From JBBQXK01 sp052387255 (GTDB lineage: Bacteria > Pseudomonadota > Alphaproteobacteria > Rhodobacterales > Rhodobacteraceae), in assembly GCA_052387255.1 (NCBI GenBank), contig JBQTJI010000019.1, positions 124,001 through 188,000 on the forward strand: a stretch of 64,000 bases of DNA, read 5' to 3'. Below, in pieces: positions 42,709 to 50,337 of the stretch. The first letter of the stretch is position 1; each line of letters starts with the position of its first letter. The position numbers and the translations under genes are program-made. The notes beneath the pieces were generated by a model. The model was not told the origin of the DNA. It searched no databases and saw only the letters and a list, made by a program, of their open reading frames with translations.

Positions 42709-42800
42709 GCGCGGGAACCCGGCAAGGCTGAAGCCGCAATATCCGGGTCGCATGGCCCCCCCGGTGCCCCTATCTTGGGCACATCAGAAGGAGCCCCGCC

Positions 42801-43640
42801 ATGACCGACCACTCCCCCACCTACCACTATCAGGTGATCGCGCGTGCCCTGCGCGAGATCGACGCCGGGGGGCCCACTCTGACGCTGGACGGGCTGGCGG
42901 GACGGATGGGGATGTCGCCCGCCCATTTTCAGCGGGTCTTTTCGCAATGGGTGGGGGTCAGCCCGAAACGGTACCAGCAATATCTGACGCTGGACCACGC
43001 GCGGCACCTTCTGGCCGACCGGCACACGGTGCTGGAGACCGCCCTTGCCACCGGCCTGTCCGGTGGGGGCCGCCTGCACGACCTGTTCCTGCGGTGGGAG
43101 GCGATGTCGCCGGGCGACTATGCGCGGGGCGGCGAGGGGCTGACCATCCTGTGGGGCTGGTTCGACAGTCCGTTCGGCCCGGCCCTGGTGATGGGCACCG
43201 ACCGTGGCATCTGCGGCATGGGCTTTGCCGCCGAGACGGGGGCCGAGGCGACGATGACCGATCTGCTGGCCCGCTGGCCCAAGGCGGCCTTCGTCGAGGA
43301 TCCCACGGGCCTGCGCCCGCTGGTCGATGCGGCCTTCGGGGCAACGCCCGGTGGTACCACGCTTTTCCTGATCGGGGCCCCGTTCCAGATCAAGGTGTGG
43401 GAGGCCCTGCTGACGATCCCGTCGGGCCACGTGACGACGTACAGCGATATTGCCGGAGCCATCGGCCATCCGCAGGCGGTGCGGGCTGTGGGCACGGCGG
43501 TCGGGCGCAATCCGGTCAGCTGGCTGATCCCCTGCCACCGCGCCCTGCGCAAGGACGGGCACCTTGGCGGCTACCACTGGGGCCTGCCGGTGAAGCGGGC
43601 GATGCTGGCCTATGAGGCGGCGCAGGCCGACGCCGCCTGA
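42801..43640 (+). CDS. ada: Ada-like AraC regulator / O6-alkylguanine-DNA alkyltransferase
   Basis: A 279-aa protein with an AraC-type HTH in the first half (LTLDGLAGRMGMSPAHFQRVFSQWVGVSPKRYQ) and a C-terminal methyltransferase domain with the acceptor Cys in SWLIPCHRALRKDG. It lacks the N-terminal zinc/Cys domain of E. coli Ada that senses methylphosphotriesters. It can therefore repair O6-alkylguanine, but its DNA-binding half needs another cue or only targets promoters. Full length for this shorter subgroup. Confidence 0.9.
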   Translation: MTDHSPTYHYQVIARALREIDAGGPTLTLDGLAGRMGMSPAHFQRVFSQWVGVSPKRYQQYLTLDHARHLLADRHTVLETALATGLSGGGRLHDLFLRWEAMSPGDYARGGEGLTILWGWFDSPFGPALVMGTDRGICGMGFAAETGAEATMTDLLARWPKAAFVEDPTGLRPLVDAAFGATPGGTTLFLIGAPFQIKVWEALLTIPSGHVTTYSDIAGAIGHPQAVRAVGTAVGRNPVSWLIPCHRALRKDGHLGGYHWGLPVKRAMLAYEAAQADAA

Positions 43641-43650
43641 TGCGCCGGTT

Positions 43651-43676
43651 TCCGCCGAATTTTCGGCGGAACCTTT
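43651..43676 (+). terminator. Terminator after the Ada-like gene
   Basis: A perfect 9-bp inverted repeat (43651-43659 with 43662-43670) with a 2-nt centre begins 10 bp after the stop, followed by ACCTTT. The T run is weak, so termination may be partial. Confidence 0.5.
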
Positions 43677-43712
43677 GGCGCGCGTCCGGCGTTGGTGTAC
43701 GGACAGGTCCAA

Positions 43713-43726
43713 GGGCAATTTTGCCC
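43713..43726 (+). promoter_or_regulatory. GGGCAATTTTGCCC palindrome in the leader of the OmpA-type gene
   Basis: A 6-bp inverted repeat GGGCAA/TTGCCC 29 bp upstream of the likely start ATG. It could be an operator or a leader hairpin. No regulator is indicated. Confidence 0.35.
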
Positions 43727-43754
43727 GTGGCAAAAAATGAATGAGGCATTCGTG

Positions 43755-44408
43755 ATGAAACTGAAGATGCCGGTCCTTCTTGGCGGCGTTGCTTTGATGA
43801 CGCTGGCGGCCTGCGATCCCTACCCTGCGGGCGATCCGTCCAACACGCGGGCGCGGACGGGCGCGGCAACCGGGGCCGTGATCGGCGGCCTTCTGGGGGC
43901 GACGCGGGAAAGCGGCTCGGACCGCTTCGGCAATGCCATCGTCGGCGCGGCCATCGGGGCCGCCGTCGGTGGCGGTGTCGGCACGATCCTGGACCAGCAG
44001 GCGAACGAACTGCGCGGACAGGTCGGCAACAACGTGCAGATCATCAACGAAGGCAACCAGTTGCGGGTTGTCATGCCGCAGGACATCCTGTTCGCGGTGG
44101 ACAGCGCGACGCTGCAGCAGACGCTGGTCAGCGACCTGCGGGCCGTGGCGCAGAGCCTGCAGAAGTATCCCAATTCGACCGTGCAGGTGATCGGCCATAC
44201 CGACAACACCGGCGCTGCGGCCTACAACCAGGACCTGTCGCAGCGGCGCGCAGGCTCGGTCGCGGCGGTGCTGCGCGACTATGGCGTGCCGGGCGGGCGG
44301 ATCGTGTCGATCGGACGCGGCGAGGATCAGCCGGTCGCGTCCAACCTGACGCCCGAGGGGCGGCAACAGAACCGCCGGGTCGAGATCATCATCCGCCCGA
44401 CGTCGTGA
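43755..44408 (+). CDS. OmpA-family outer-membrane lipoprotein (YiaD-like)
   Basis: A 217-aa lipoprotein: signal MKLKMPVLLGGVALMTLAAC with the lipobox Cys at residue 20. A glycine-zipper segment (AATGAVIGGLLGATRE ... GAAIGAAVGGGVGTIL) that may sit in the membrane is followed by an OmpA peptidoglycan-binding domain (DILFAVDSATLQ, QVIGHTDNTGAAAYNQDLSQRRA). It anchors the outer membrane to peptidoglycan. ATG 43755 has GAGG eight bases upstream; ATG 43737 would add six residues. Confidence 0.9.
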   Translation: MKLKMPVLLGGVALMTLAACDPYPAGDPSNTRARTGAATGAVIGGLLGATRESGSDRFGNAIVGAAIGAAVGGGVGTILDQQANELRGQVGNNVQIINEGNQLRVVMPQDILFAVDSATLQQTLVSDLRAVAQSLQKYPNSTVQVIGHTDNTGAAAYNQDLSQRRAGSVAAVLRDYGVPGGRIVSIGRGEDQPVASNLTPEGRQQNRRVEIIIRPTS

Positions 44409-44419
44409 CACCTGCGCCT

Positions 44420-44443
44420 GGGGGCGGCATCGCTGCCGCCCCC
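44420..44443. terminator. Bidirectional hairpin between convergent genes
   Basis: A perfect 10-bp GC stem (44420-44429 with 44434-44443) with loop TCGC lies between the OmpA-type stop and the regulator stop. It has no clear T run on either side, but the stem is strong and the position suits a shared terminator. Confidence 0.6.
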
Positions 44444-44460
44444 GAGTGTGCCTGGACGGT

Positions 44461-45420
44461 TCAGACCGCCAGCGACCGCGCCGTCTGTTCGTCGGTGATC
44501 AGCGTCGTCGGCGACAGCGTGCGCAGCGCGGCCCGCATCGCCACCCGTTTTTCCCGCCCGCCCGAGATCAGCACCCGCTCGGGCGTCCGCCGCAGCCGCA
44601 GGGGGTTGGCCGAGATCGCGCGGTCGTTCACGTCATGCGCCACGATCTCGCCCGCCTCGTCGATGAAGTTGTACAGGATGTCGCCGACTGCCCCGGCCTC
44701 GATCAGCGACCGGCGGTCGGATTCGGTGATGTAGCCGGTGCGATAGCTGGTGGTCAGCGTGGTGATGCCGCCGACCGAAAGCAGTGCCACGTCCAGCTTG
44801 TCCGCCATCTCGAAGATCGCGGCCAGGCCGCAGCGTTCCAGCAGCGCGTGCTTGGTTTCAGGGCTGTCGACCACGGCGGGGGCGGGGATCAGGAAAGCCT
44901 CGGCCTGGTACAGTTCGGCGAACTGCCAGGCGAACTCGGCCGGGTTGAACCGCCGCGCCGCCGCGATGCCGCCCAACAGTGAGACCACGCGGAAATCCTC
45001 GAGCGTGGCCCCGGTGATGAAGGGCAGTGTGTTCGACAAGGTCCGCCCCCAGCCGACACCGACCGTCATCCCCGACTTCATCAGCCCCGAGATGAAACTG
45101 CCCGCCGCCGCCGCGATCACGCGGACGGGATCGGCCTCGGGGTCGGCAAAGGGGGCCACGATCACCCGCGCAATGCCGAACCGCGTCTCGACGGCGCGCT
45201 CAAGCTCGACCAGGTCGGCCAGGGGGGCCGAGATCGTCACCCGCACCTCGTTGCGGCGCTTGGCATCGGCCAGAAGCCGCACCACCATCACCCGGTTGAT
45301 GCCCAGCTGGTTGGCGATGTCGTTCTGGGTCAGCCCCTCGACATGGTACAGCCAAACCGCGCGGGCACGCAGCCGCTCGGTCTCGCTTTGCAGGGTCAGT
45401 TCGGCGCGGTCCGGTTCCAC
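44461..45420 (-). CDS. SorC/DeoR-type sugar-responsive transcriptional regulator
   Basis: A 319-aa protein with an N-terminal HTH (LTQNDIANQLGINRVMVVRLLADAKRR, residues about 30-56) and the large sugar-phosphate-binding domain of the SorC family (GVGWGRTLSNTL, VVSLLGGIAAARRFNPAEFAWQFAE, GDILYNFIDEAGEIV). Such regulators respond to phosphorylated sugars or polyols. It is the last gene of the DRL-E1-E2 arm and probably acts at the divergent promoter near 50.1 kb. The effector would be a phosphorylated intermediate of the pathway; this is inferred. Confidence 0.88.
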   Translation of the reverse strand: MEPDRAELTLQSETERLRARAVWLYHVEGLTQNDIANQLGINRVMVVRLLADAKRRNEVRVTISAPLADLVELERAVETRFGIARVIVAPFADPEADPVRVIAAAAGSFISGLMKSGMTVGVGWGRTLSNTLPFITGATLEDFRVVSLLGGIAAARRFNPAEFAWQFAELYQAEAFLIPAPAVVDSPETKHALLERCGLAAIFEMADKLDVALLSVGGITTLTTSYRTGYITESDRRSLIEAGAVGDILYNFIDEAGEIVAHDVNDRAISANPLRLRRTPERVLISGGREKRVAMRAALRTLSPTTLITDEQTARSLAV

Positions 45421-45468
45421 TGTGGTCGCGCTCCTGTGCCGTCGCGACGCACCGGAACCGGCGGTCGG

Positions 45469-46743
45469 TCAGGCCATAAGGGCCAGGGGGCTTTCAAGGT
45501 GGTCCTTGATAGACCGGAACAGGGTCGCCCCCAAGGCCCCGTCGATGACACGGTGATCGACGCTCAGCGTCAGTGACATCATCGTCGCGGCATCAAAGCT
45601 GCGGTCGGGCCGGACGATAGGGCGCAGCGTGGCGGCACCGACGGCCAGGATCGCGGCATGGGGCGGGTTGATGATGGCGTCAAACCCCAGGATGCCGAAC
45701 ATCCCCAGGTTCGAGATGGCAAAGCTGCCGCCCTGATAATCGGCAGGGGCCAGTTTGCGCGCCCGCGCCCGGTCGGCAAGCGCCTTCATTTCCAGCGACA
45801 GCGTCGTCAGCGACTTGGTTTCGGCGTCGCGCAGCACGGGCGTGAACAGGCCGCCATCGACCGCCACGGCCACCGCGATGTCCGAGGGGCCCAAGCGCAG
45901 GATGCCGGCATCGGTCCAGATCGCGTTGGCCTCGGGCACATCTTGCAACGCGCGGGCGCAGGCGCGGATGACAAAGTCGTTGACCGACACGCGCAGATTT
46001 CGCGGCGCAAGCTCGGCATTCAGCCGGGTGCGGATGTCGAGCAGGGGGTCGAGGCAGACGTCAAGGCGCAGGTAGAAATGCGGGATGGTCTGCTTGGCCT
46101 CGGTCAGGCGGGCGGCCACGGTCCGGCGCATGCCGTCCAGCGAGATCAGGGTATGCGGGCGGTCGGCATAGCCGCGCGGCACCGGACCAGGCAGGTCCGC
46201 TGCGGCAGCAGGGGCGGGCGTCGGCGGCGGCACCGGGGCAGCGGCCTTCGGTTCGTGGCGCAGCGCCCGGATGGCCGCCTCGACATCCGACTTGTGGATC
46301 CGCCCGCGCGGGCCGGTGCCCGCGACCAGCGCCAGGTCGATCCCGGCTGCCCGTGCCGTCCGCCGGGCCAGCGGCGTGGCCCTGACATCGGTTCCGGTTT
46401 CGCCTGCCGCCTCGACCGCAACCGCCGCATCAACCACCGGGGCGACCTTTGACGGTGCCGTCGCAGCAGGCGCTGTTGCGCCAGACGCCGGTGTTGGCAC
46501 CTCGCCCTCGGCATAGACCCAGGCCACGGTCGCGCCGACATCCACATCCTGCCCCGGCTGGGCCAGGACCGTGCCCAGACGACCGGTCGCGGGGCTTTCG
46601 ATTTCCATCGCCGCCTTGTCGGTCTCGATGTCGAACAGGGGCTGTCCCTGCGTGACGGCCTCCCCCTCGGCGACGTGCCACACGGACAGCCGCCCGCGCA
46701 CCATGTCCATGTCGACCTTCGGCATGATCACTTCGACCGGCAT
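45469..46743 (-). CDS. acoC: Acetoin-dehydrogenase-type E2 acyltransferase
   Basis: A 424-aa E2 subunit. The lipoyl domain has the lipoylated Lys in ETDKAAMEIESP (about residue 43), a linker and subunit-binding domain follow (ATPLARRTARAAGIDLALV), and the acyltransferase domain ends in SVDHRVIDGALGATLF. It accepts an acyl group from E1 and passes it to CoA. It is paired with separate E1alpha and E1beta genes as in acetoin or pyruvate dehydrogenase complexes. It has its own lipoyl domain, so only E3 is missing locally. The symbol is by family resemblance, not proven substrate. Confidence 0.82.
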   Translation of the reverse strand: MPVEVIMPKVDMDMVRGRLSVWHVAEGEAVTQGQPLFDIETDKAAMEIESPATGRLGTVLAQPGQDVDVGATVAWVYAEGEVPTPASGATAPAATAPSKVAPVVDAAVAVEAAGETGTDVRATPLARRTARAAGIDLALVAGTGPRGRIHKSDVEAAIRALRHEPKAAAPVPPPTPAPAAAADLPGPVPRGYADRPHTLISLDGMRRTVAARLTEAKQTIPHFYLRLDVCLDPLLDIRTRLNAELAPRNLRVSVNDFVIRACARALQDVPEANAIWTDAGILRLGPSDIAVAVAVDGGLFTPVLRDAETKSLTTLSLEMKALADRARARKLAPADYQGGSFAISNLGMFGILGFDAIINPPHAAILAVGAATLRPIVRPDRSFDAATMMSLTLSVDHRVIDGALGATLFRSIKDHLESPLALMA

Positions 46744-46748
46744 CGGCG

Positions 46749-47762
46749 TCAGACCTCGCGCCGGACCAGCCGCAGGGCGGCGGCATGGATGGTGTCGACC
46801 TGGGGCACGGCGGCGCGTTCCAGGTCGGGGTTGTAGGGCACCGGCGCGTCCGCCGCCCCCAGGCGCAGGATCGGCGCGTCGAGAAAGTCGAAGGCATCGC
46901 TTTCCGCGACCAGGGCGCTGATCTCGGCCCCCACGCCATAGGCCTTGACCCCTTCGTAGACCACCATCAGCCGCCCCGTCTTGCGCACCGAGGCCAGGAT
47001 CGTGTCGCTGTCGATGGGCCGGATCGAGCGCAGGTCGATCACCTCGGCCTGGATGCCCTCGCCCGCCAGCCGCTCGGCGGCCTCAAGCGCGCGGTGCAGC
47101 ATGATCGATCCGGCCACGATGGTGATGTCGCCGCCCTCGCGGCGGACCAGCGCCTTGCCGATGGGGGTCAGATAGGCCCCCGCCGGGACATGCCCGCGCA
47201 TCTTGTACAAAAGCTTGTGCTCGAAGATCAGCACCGGGTCGGGGTCGGCAAGTGCTGCCAGAAGCATGCCCTTGGCATCCTCTGGGGTACTCGGCTGCAG
47301 CACCTTCAGGCCCGGCACATGGCCGAACCAGGCCTCGGTCGACTGGCTGTGCTGGGCCGCAGCACCGGTGCCCGACCCGGCGGGAAGGCGGAACACGACG
47401 GGCACCGAAGCCTCGCCCCCCAGCATGTAGCGCAGTTTCGCGGCCTGGTTGACGATCTGCTCCATCGCCAGCATGGCAAAGTCGCTGAACTGGAACTCGA
47501 AGATGGGCTTCAGGCCGGTCAGCGCCGCGCCGACGGCCACCCCCGCCCCGCCCAGTTCGGAAATGGGCGTGTCCATCACCCGGTCGGGGCCGAAGCGGTC
47601 GATCAGGTCGCCGGTGACCTGGAAGGCCCCGCCGTAGACGCCGATATCCTCGCCCATCAGGATGACGGCGGGGTCGGCCTCCATCGCGATGGCCATCGCC
47701 TCGCGCAGCGCCTCGGCATAGGACAGGGTGCGCAGTCCCTGGTCTTGGGTCATCGCGTTCAT
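46749..47762 (-). CDS. acoB: TPP-dependent dehydrogenase E1 beta subunit (acetoin/pyruvate type)
   Basis: A 337-aa transketolase-like subunit. It shows LSYAEALREAMAIAMEADPAVILMGEDIGVYGGAFQVT and PISELGGAGVAVGAAL, with QHSQSTEAWFGHVPGLKV holding the active-site His of the family. With E1alpha it forms the heterotetramer that binds thiamine diphosphate and cleaves a 2-oxo acid or an acyloin. The ATG at 47762 starts 1 bp after the E1alpha stop. Confidence 0.88.
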   Translation of the reverse strand: MNAMTQDQGLRTLSYAEALREAMAIAMEADPAVILMGEDIGVYGGAFQVTGDLIDRFGPDRVMDTPISELGGAGVAVGAALTGLKPIFEFQFSDFAMLAMEQIVNQAAKLRYMLGGEASVPVVFRLPAGSGTGAAAQHSQSTEAWFGHVPGLKVLQPSTPEDAKGMLLAALADPDPVLIFEHKLLYKMRGHVPAGAYLTPIGKALVRREGGDITIVAGSIMLHRALEAAERLAGEGIQAEVIDLRSIRPIDSDTILASVRKTGRLMVVYEGVKAYGVGAEISALVAESDAFDFLDAPILRLGAADAPVPYNPDLERAAVPQVDTIHAAALRLVRREV

Positions 47763-47763
47763 G

Positions 47764-48765
47764 TCAGGCCCCGGCATAGACGTAACGGGTGACTTCCGAG
47801 ATATCGGGCGCGGGGCTGGCCTTGGCAAAGGCGATTCCGTCCTGCACCGCCGCCTCCGCCGCCGCCGCGATGGCCTCGGCCCCGGCCTCGTCCAGCACGC
47901 CATGGGCGATCAGTTCGGCGCGGAAGCGCGCGATGGGATCGCGCCCCATCCACTCCTCGATCTCGTCCTTGGTGCGATAGCGGTTTCGGTCGGACTTGGA
48001 ATGTCCCCGCCAGCGGTAGGTAATGTTCTCCACCAGCGACGGCCCTTCGCCTGCCCGCGCGCGGGCAATGGCCCTGTGCACGGCTTCGGCCACCGCAGAA
48101 AAATCGTTGCCGTCGACCGTGATGCCCGGCATCGCATAGGCCGCCGCGCGGTCGGCAATGCGCGGCACCGCAGTGGACCGGGCCGTCGAGGTGGACATGC
48201 CGTACTGGTTGTTCTCGCAGACAAAGACCACCGGCAGCTTCCACACGGCGGCCATGTTCAGCGATTCGTGGAACGACCCCTCGTTGTTGGCCCCGTCGCC
48301 GAAGAAACAGACGGTCACGTCCGACTTGCCCAGCCGTTTGGCCGACAGCGCCGCGCCGACGGCAATCGGCAGACCCCCGCCGACGATGCCATTGGCCCCG
48401 AGGTTGCCGGTCTTCACGTCGGCGATGTGCATCGACCCGCCGCGCCCGTGGCAATAGCCGGTCTCCTTGCCGAAGAACTCGGCGAACATCCGGCCCACGT
48501 CGGCCCCCTTGGCGATGCAGTGGCCGTGGCCCCGGTGCGTCGAGGTGATCTTGTCGTCGTCGGTCAGATCCATGCAGGTCGCCATGGCGCTGCCCTCTTG
48601 CCCGATGGACAGGTGCATGGTCCCATGGATCAGGCCACGGGTGTAACAGTCCTCGGCCCCCTCCTCGAAACGGCGGATCAGGTACATGCGGCGCAGCGCC
48701 TCGCGCAGGCGTTCGGGCGCATAGGTGCGGATGGCGAAGGGGCGGTTGTCTTCCATCAGGTCCAT
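47764..48765 (-). CDS. acoA: TPP-dependent dehydrogenase E1 alpha subunit (acetoin/pyruvate type)
   Basis: A 333-aa subunit carrying the thiamine-diphosphate motif from FFGDGANNEGSFHESL to VCENNQYG. HLSIGQEGSAMATCMDL and TYRWRGHSKSDRNRYR are family features. Its closest well-known relatives are AcoA and PdhA of stand-alone acetoin or pyruvate complexes. Its start overlaps the DRL stop by 10 bp, tying the two enzymes together in translation. I infer that its substrate comes from the DRL reaction. Confidence 0.87.
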   Translation of the reverse strand: MDLMEDNRPFAIRTYAPERLREALRRMYLIRRFEEGAEDCYTRGLIHGTMHLSIGQEGSAMATCMDLTDDDKITSTHRGHGHCIAKGADVGRMFAEFFGKETGYCHGRGGSMHIADVKTGNLGANGIVGGGLPIAVGAALSAKRLGKSDVTVCFFGDGANNEGSFHESLNMAAVWKLPVVFVCENNQYGMSTSTARSTAVPRIADRAAAYAMPGITVDGNDFSAVAEAVHRAIARARAGEGPSLVENITYRWRGHSKSDRNRYRTKDEIEEWMGRDPIARFRAELIAHGVLDEAGAEAIAAAAEAAVQDGIAFAKASPAPDISEVTRYVYAGA

Positions 48766-50078
48766 CCCAGCATGGCGTCCTGCCGCGCGCGCAGTGCGGC
48801 GATCTTGCTGCCCGCCGGCAGGGCGGTGTTGGCGCGCGTGATCAGCGCACCCTTTGCCACAGGTGCCGTGACCCTGGCCCCCTGCAGCAGGCCGCAGGGC
48901 AGGGCCTGCGCCGCGCGCGCGTCATCGACCGTCATGATCCAGGCGCGATAGCAGTACTCGCCGATCTGATCCAGCGTCTCGCCCACGTCCAGGTCGCGCT
49001 TGGCCACGGCGCAGACCTCGGCCACCGGGCGGGCCATCGGAACCATGTCGGCACGACCGTACAGCACGACGCGGGCACAGGTCAGCGGCACTTCCAGGCT
49101 CGTCAGGTGATAGGGGCGGATGAAGGTGAAATAGGGCCCCTCGCCCATCTTCAGGTCCTCCATCCGCTCGCGGATGCGGGGATGGTCCATCTCGGCCACG
49201 ACAAAGACGCCGGGGGCCACGCCCTTGCCGATGGTATAGTCGACGCAGCCCCGGTCGGATGACAGCACGCCGCCCGCACTGGCCGGGACCAGAACCTTGT
49301 TCAGGTCGTCGCGCCCGGCGGCGGGGCCGTGCATGCCGGGGCGGTCGGGCACCAGGCCGGTCGCGTTGGCGATGGCCGCCATTTCCACCATGGTCTTGGA
49401 TCCGTCCACGAACTCGACCAGCATGCGCGGGTTCATGTGGCGGCGGCCCGCCTCTTCGGTATAGGCGTCGGGCGTCGCGTCGAAGTTCAGCGGGTTGTTC
49501 TTGCCCTTGCCCGCGCTGATGATGCGGTGGCCCATGGCGCTGACAAAATCGATCAGTTCCATGCAGGACGACGGCTCGTCCCCCGCGCCAAGGCTGTAGA
49601 CCACGCCCAGCCGTTCCGCCTCGGCGCGCAGGTAGGCACCGATGGTCACGTCGGCCTCGACGTTCATCATCACCAGGTGCTTGCCCCGCTCCATCGCCGA
49701 CAGACCGATCTCGGCCCCCACGGCGGGCACGCCCGTGGCATCGACCACGACATCGATCATCCCTGCGTCCAGCAGCGCCGACACATTGTCGGTCAGGGCG
49801 ATTCGCCCCGATTCCATTGCTGCGTTTGCAGCATCGGCAGACGACACCTCGGACACGTTCACATCGTTGCCATAGGCGATCTCGACCGACTTGCGCGCCG
49901 CACCTGGCTTCAGCTCGCTGATCGCGCCGATGGCGATTCCCTGCATCTGCGCGACGCGGCTGACGATGTCGGTCCCCATTTCGCCTGCGCCGACAAGGCC
50001 GATGCGGATCGGCCGACCGGTTTCGGCGCGCGCGGCCAGGTCCCGGGCCAGGCCGGTCAGGGCGACATTGGTTGGCAT
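48756..50078 (-). CDS. DXR-like (DRL) NAD(P)-dependent oxidoreductase with SAF domain
   Basis: A 440-aa protein with an N-terminal Rossmann domain (IRIGLVGAGEMGTDIVSRVA, residues about 24-43), a catalytic domain with GAGDEPSSCMELIDFV and SAGKGKNNPLNFDATPDAY, and a C-terminal SAF-like domain (AVAKRDLDVGETLD ... CGLLQGARVTAPVAKGALI). This matches the family of Brucella DRL, a homoserine-dehydrogenase-like enzyme that makes 2-C-methyl-D-erythritol 4-phosphate from 1-deoxy-D-xylulose 5-phosphate in place of DXR. Many homologues have no proven reaction. Beside an importer, a kinase and an acetoin-type E1/E2, a catabolic, reverse-direction role is plausible here. ATG 50078 follows GGAGGACGCG. Confidence 0.78.
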   Translation of the reverse strand: MPTNVALTGLARDLAARAETGRPIRIGLVGAGEMGTDIVSRVAQMQGIAIGAISELKPGAARKSVEIAYGNDVNVSEVSSADAANAAMESGRIALTDNVSALLDAGMIDVVVDATGVPAVGAEIGLSAMERGKHLVMMNVEADVTIGAYLRAEAERLGVVYSLGAGDEPSSCMELIDFVSAMGHRIISAGKGKNNPLNFDATPDAYTEEAGRRHMNPRMLVEFVDGSKTMVEMAAIANATGLVPDRPGMHGPAAGRDDLNKVLVPASAGGVLSSDRGCVDYTIGKGVAPGVFVVAEMDHPRIRERMEDLKMGEGPYFTFIRPYHLTSLEVPLTCARVVLYGRADMVPMARPVAEVCAVAKRDLDVGETLDQIGEYCYRAWIMTVDDARAAQALPCGLLQGARVTAPVAKGALITRANTALPAGSKIAALRARQDAMLGWT

Positions 50079-50337
50079 TCGCGTCCTCCACGCAACTTTC
50101 ACCGAACGGTAATTGAACATTTGTGTGTATGTCAACCAAGAGTTCATGCCGCACTGCAGCGAAAGCTGCGAAAATCGGTGATTGACAGAAGGGTTTGGCT
50201 GCACACAATATGTCTTGGCGAGACGAAAGTTCACGCACCGCCGAACCGGCAATCAATGCGCAGAGAGGATCGCATTGGCGCAGAACTTGCACCTACGGCG
50301 GGCAAGGTATCAACTATGCCAAGGGAGGACGATCAGA
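50079..50337. promoter_or_regulatory. Divergent promoter region of the DRL and transporter arms
   Basis: This 259-bp gap separates two divergent operons. Rightward, TTGACA at 50182-50187 and CAATAT at 50206-50211 with an 18-bp spacer form a good promoter. Leftward, TTGACA on the minus strand (50134-50129) is followed by a poorer -10. The imperfect inverted repeat TTGAACAT-N8-ATGTCAA (50113-50135) overlaps the leftward promoter and is the best candidate operator for the SorC-type regulator at 44.5 kb. No gene is evident in the gap. Confidence 0.5.

Noticed and set aside
45469..48765. Housekeeping pyruvate dehydrogenase
   Set aside because: The E1 is split, the genes are tied to a DRL, an importer and a SorC regulator, and no local E3 is present; a catabolic acyloin-type role fits better, though pyruvate is not excluded.
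48756..50078. Homoserine dehydrogenase
   Set aside because: The Rossmann part is similar, but the SAF-like C-terminus and the KGKNNPLNFDATPD block fit the DRL family, and the context is not threonine synthesis.
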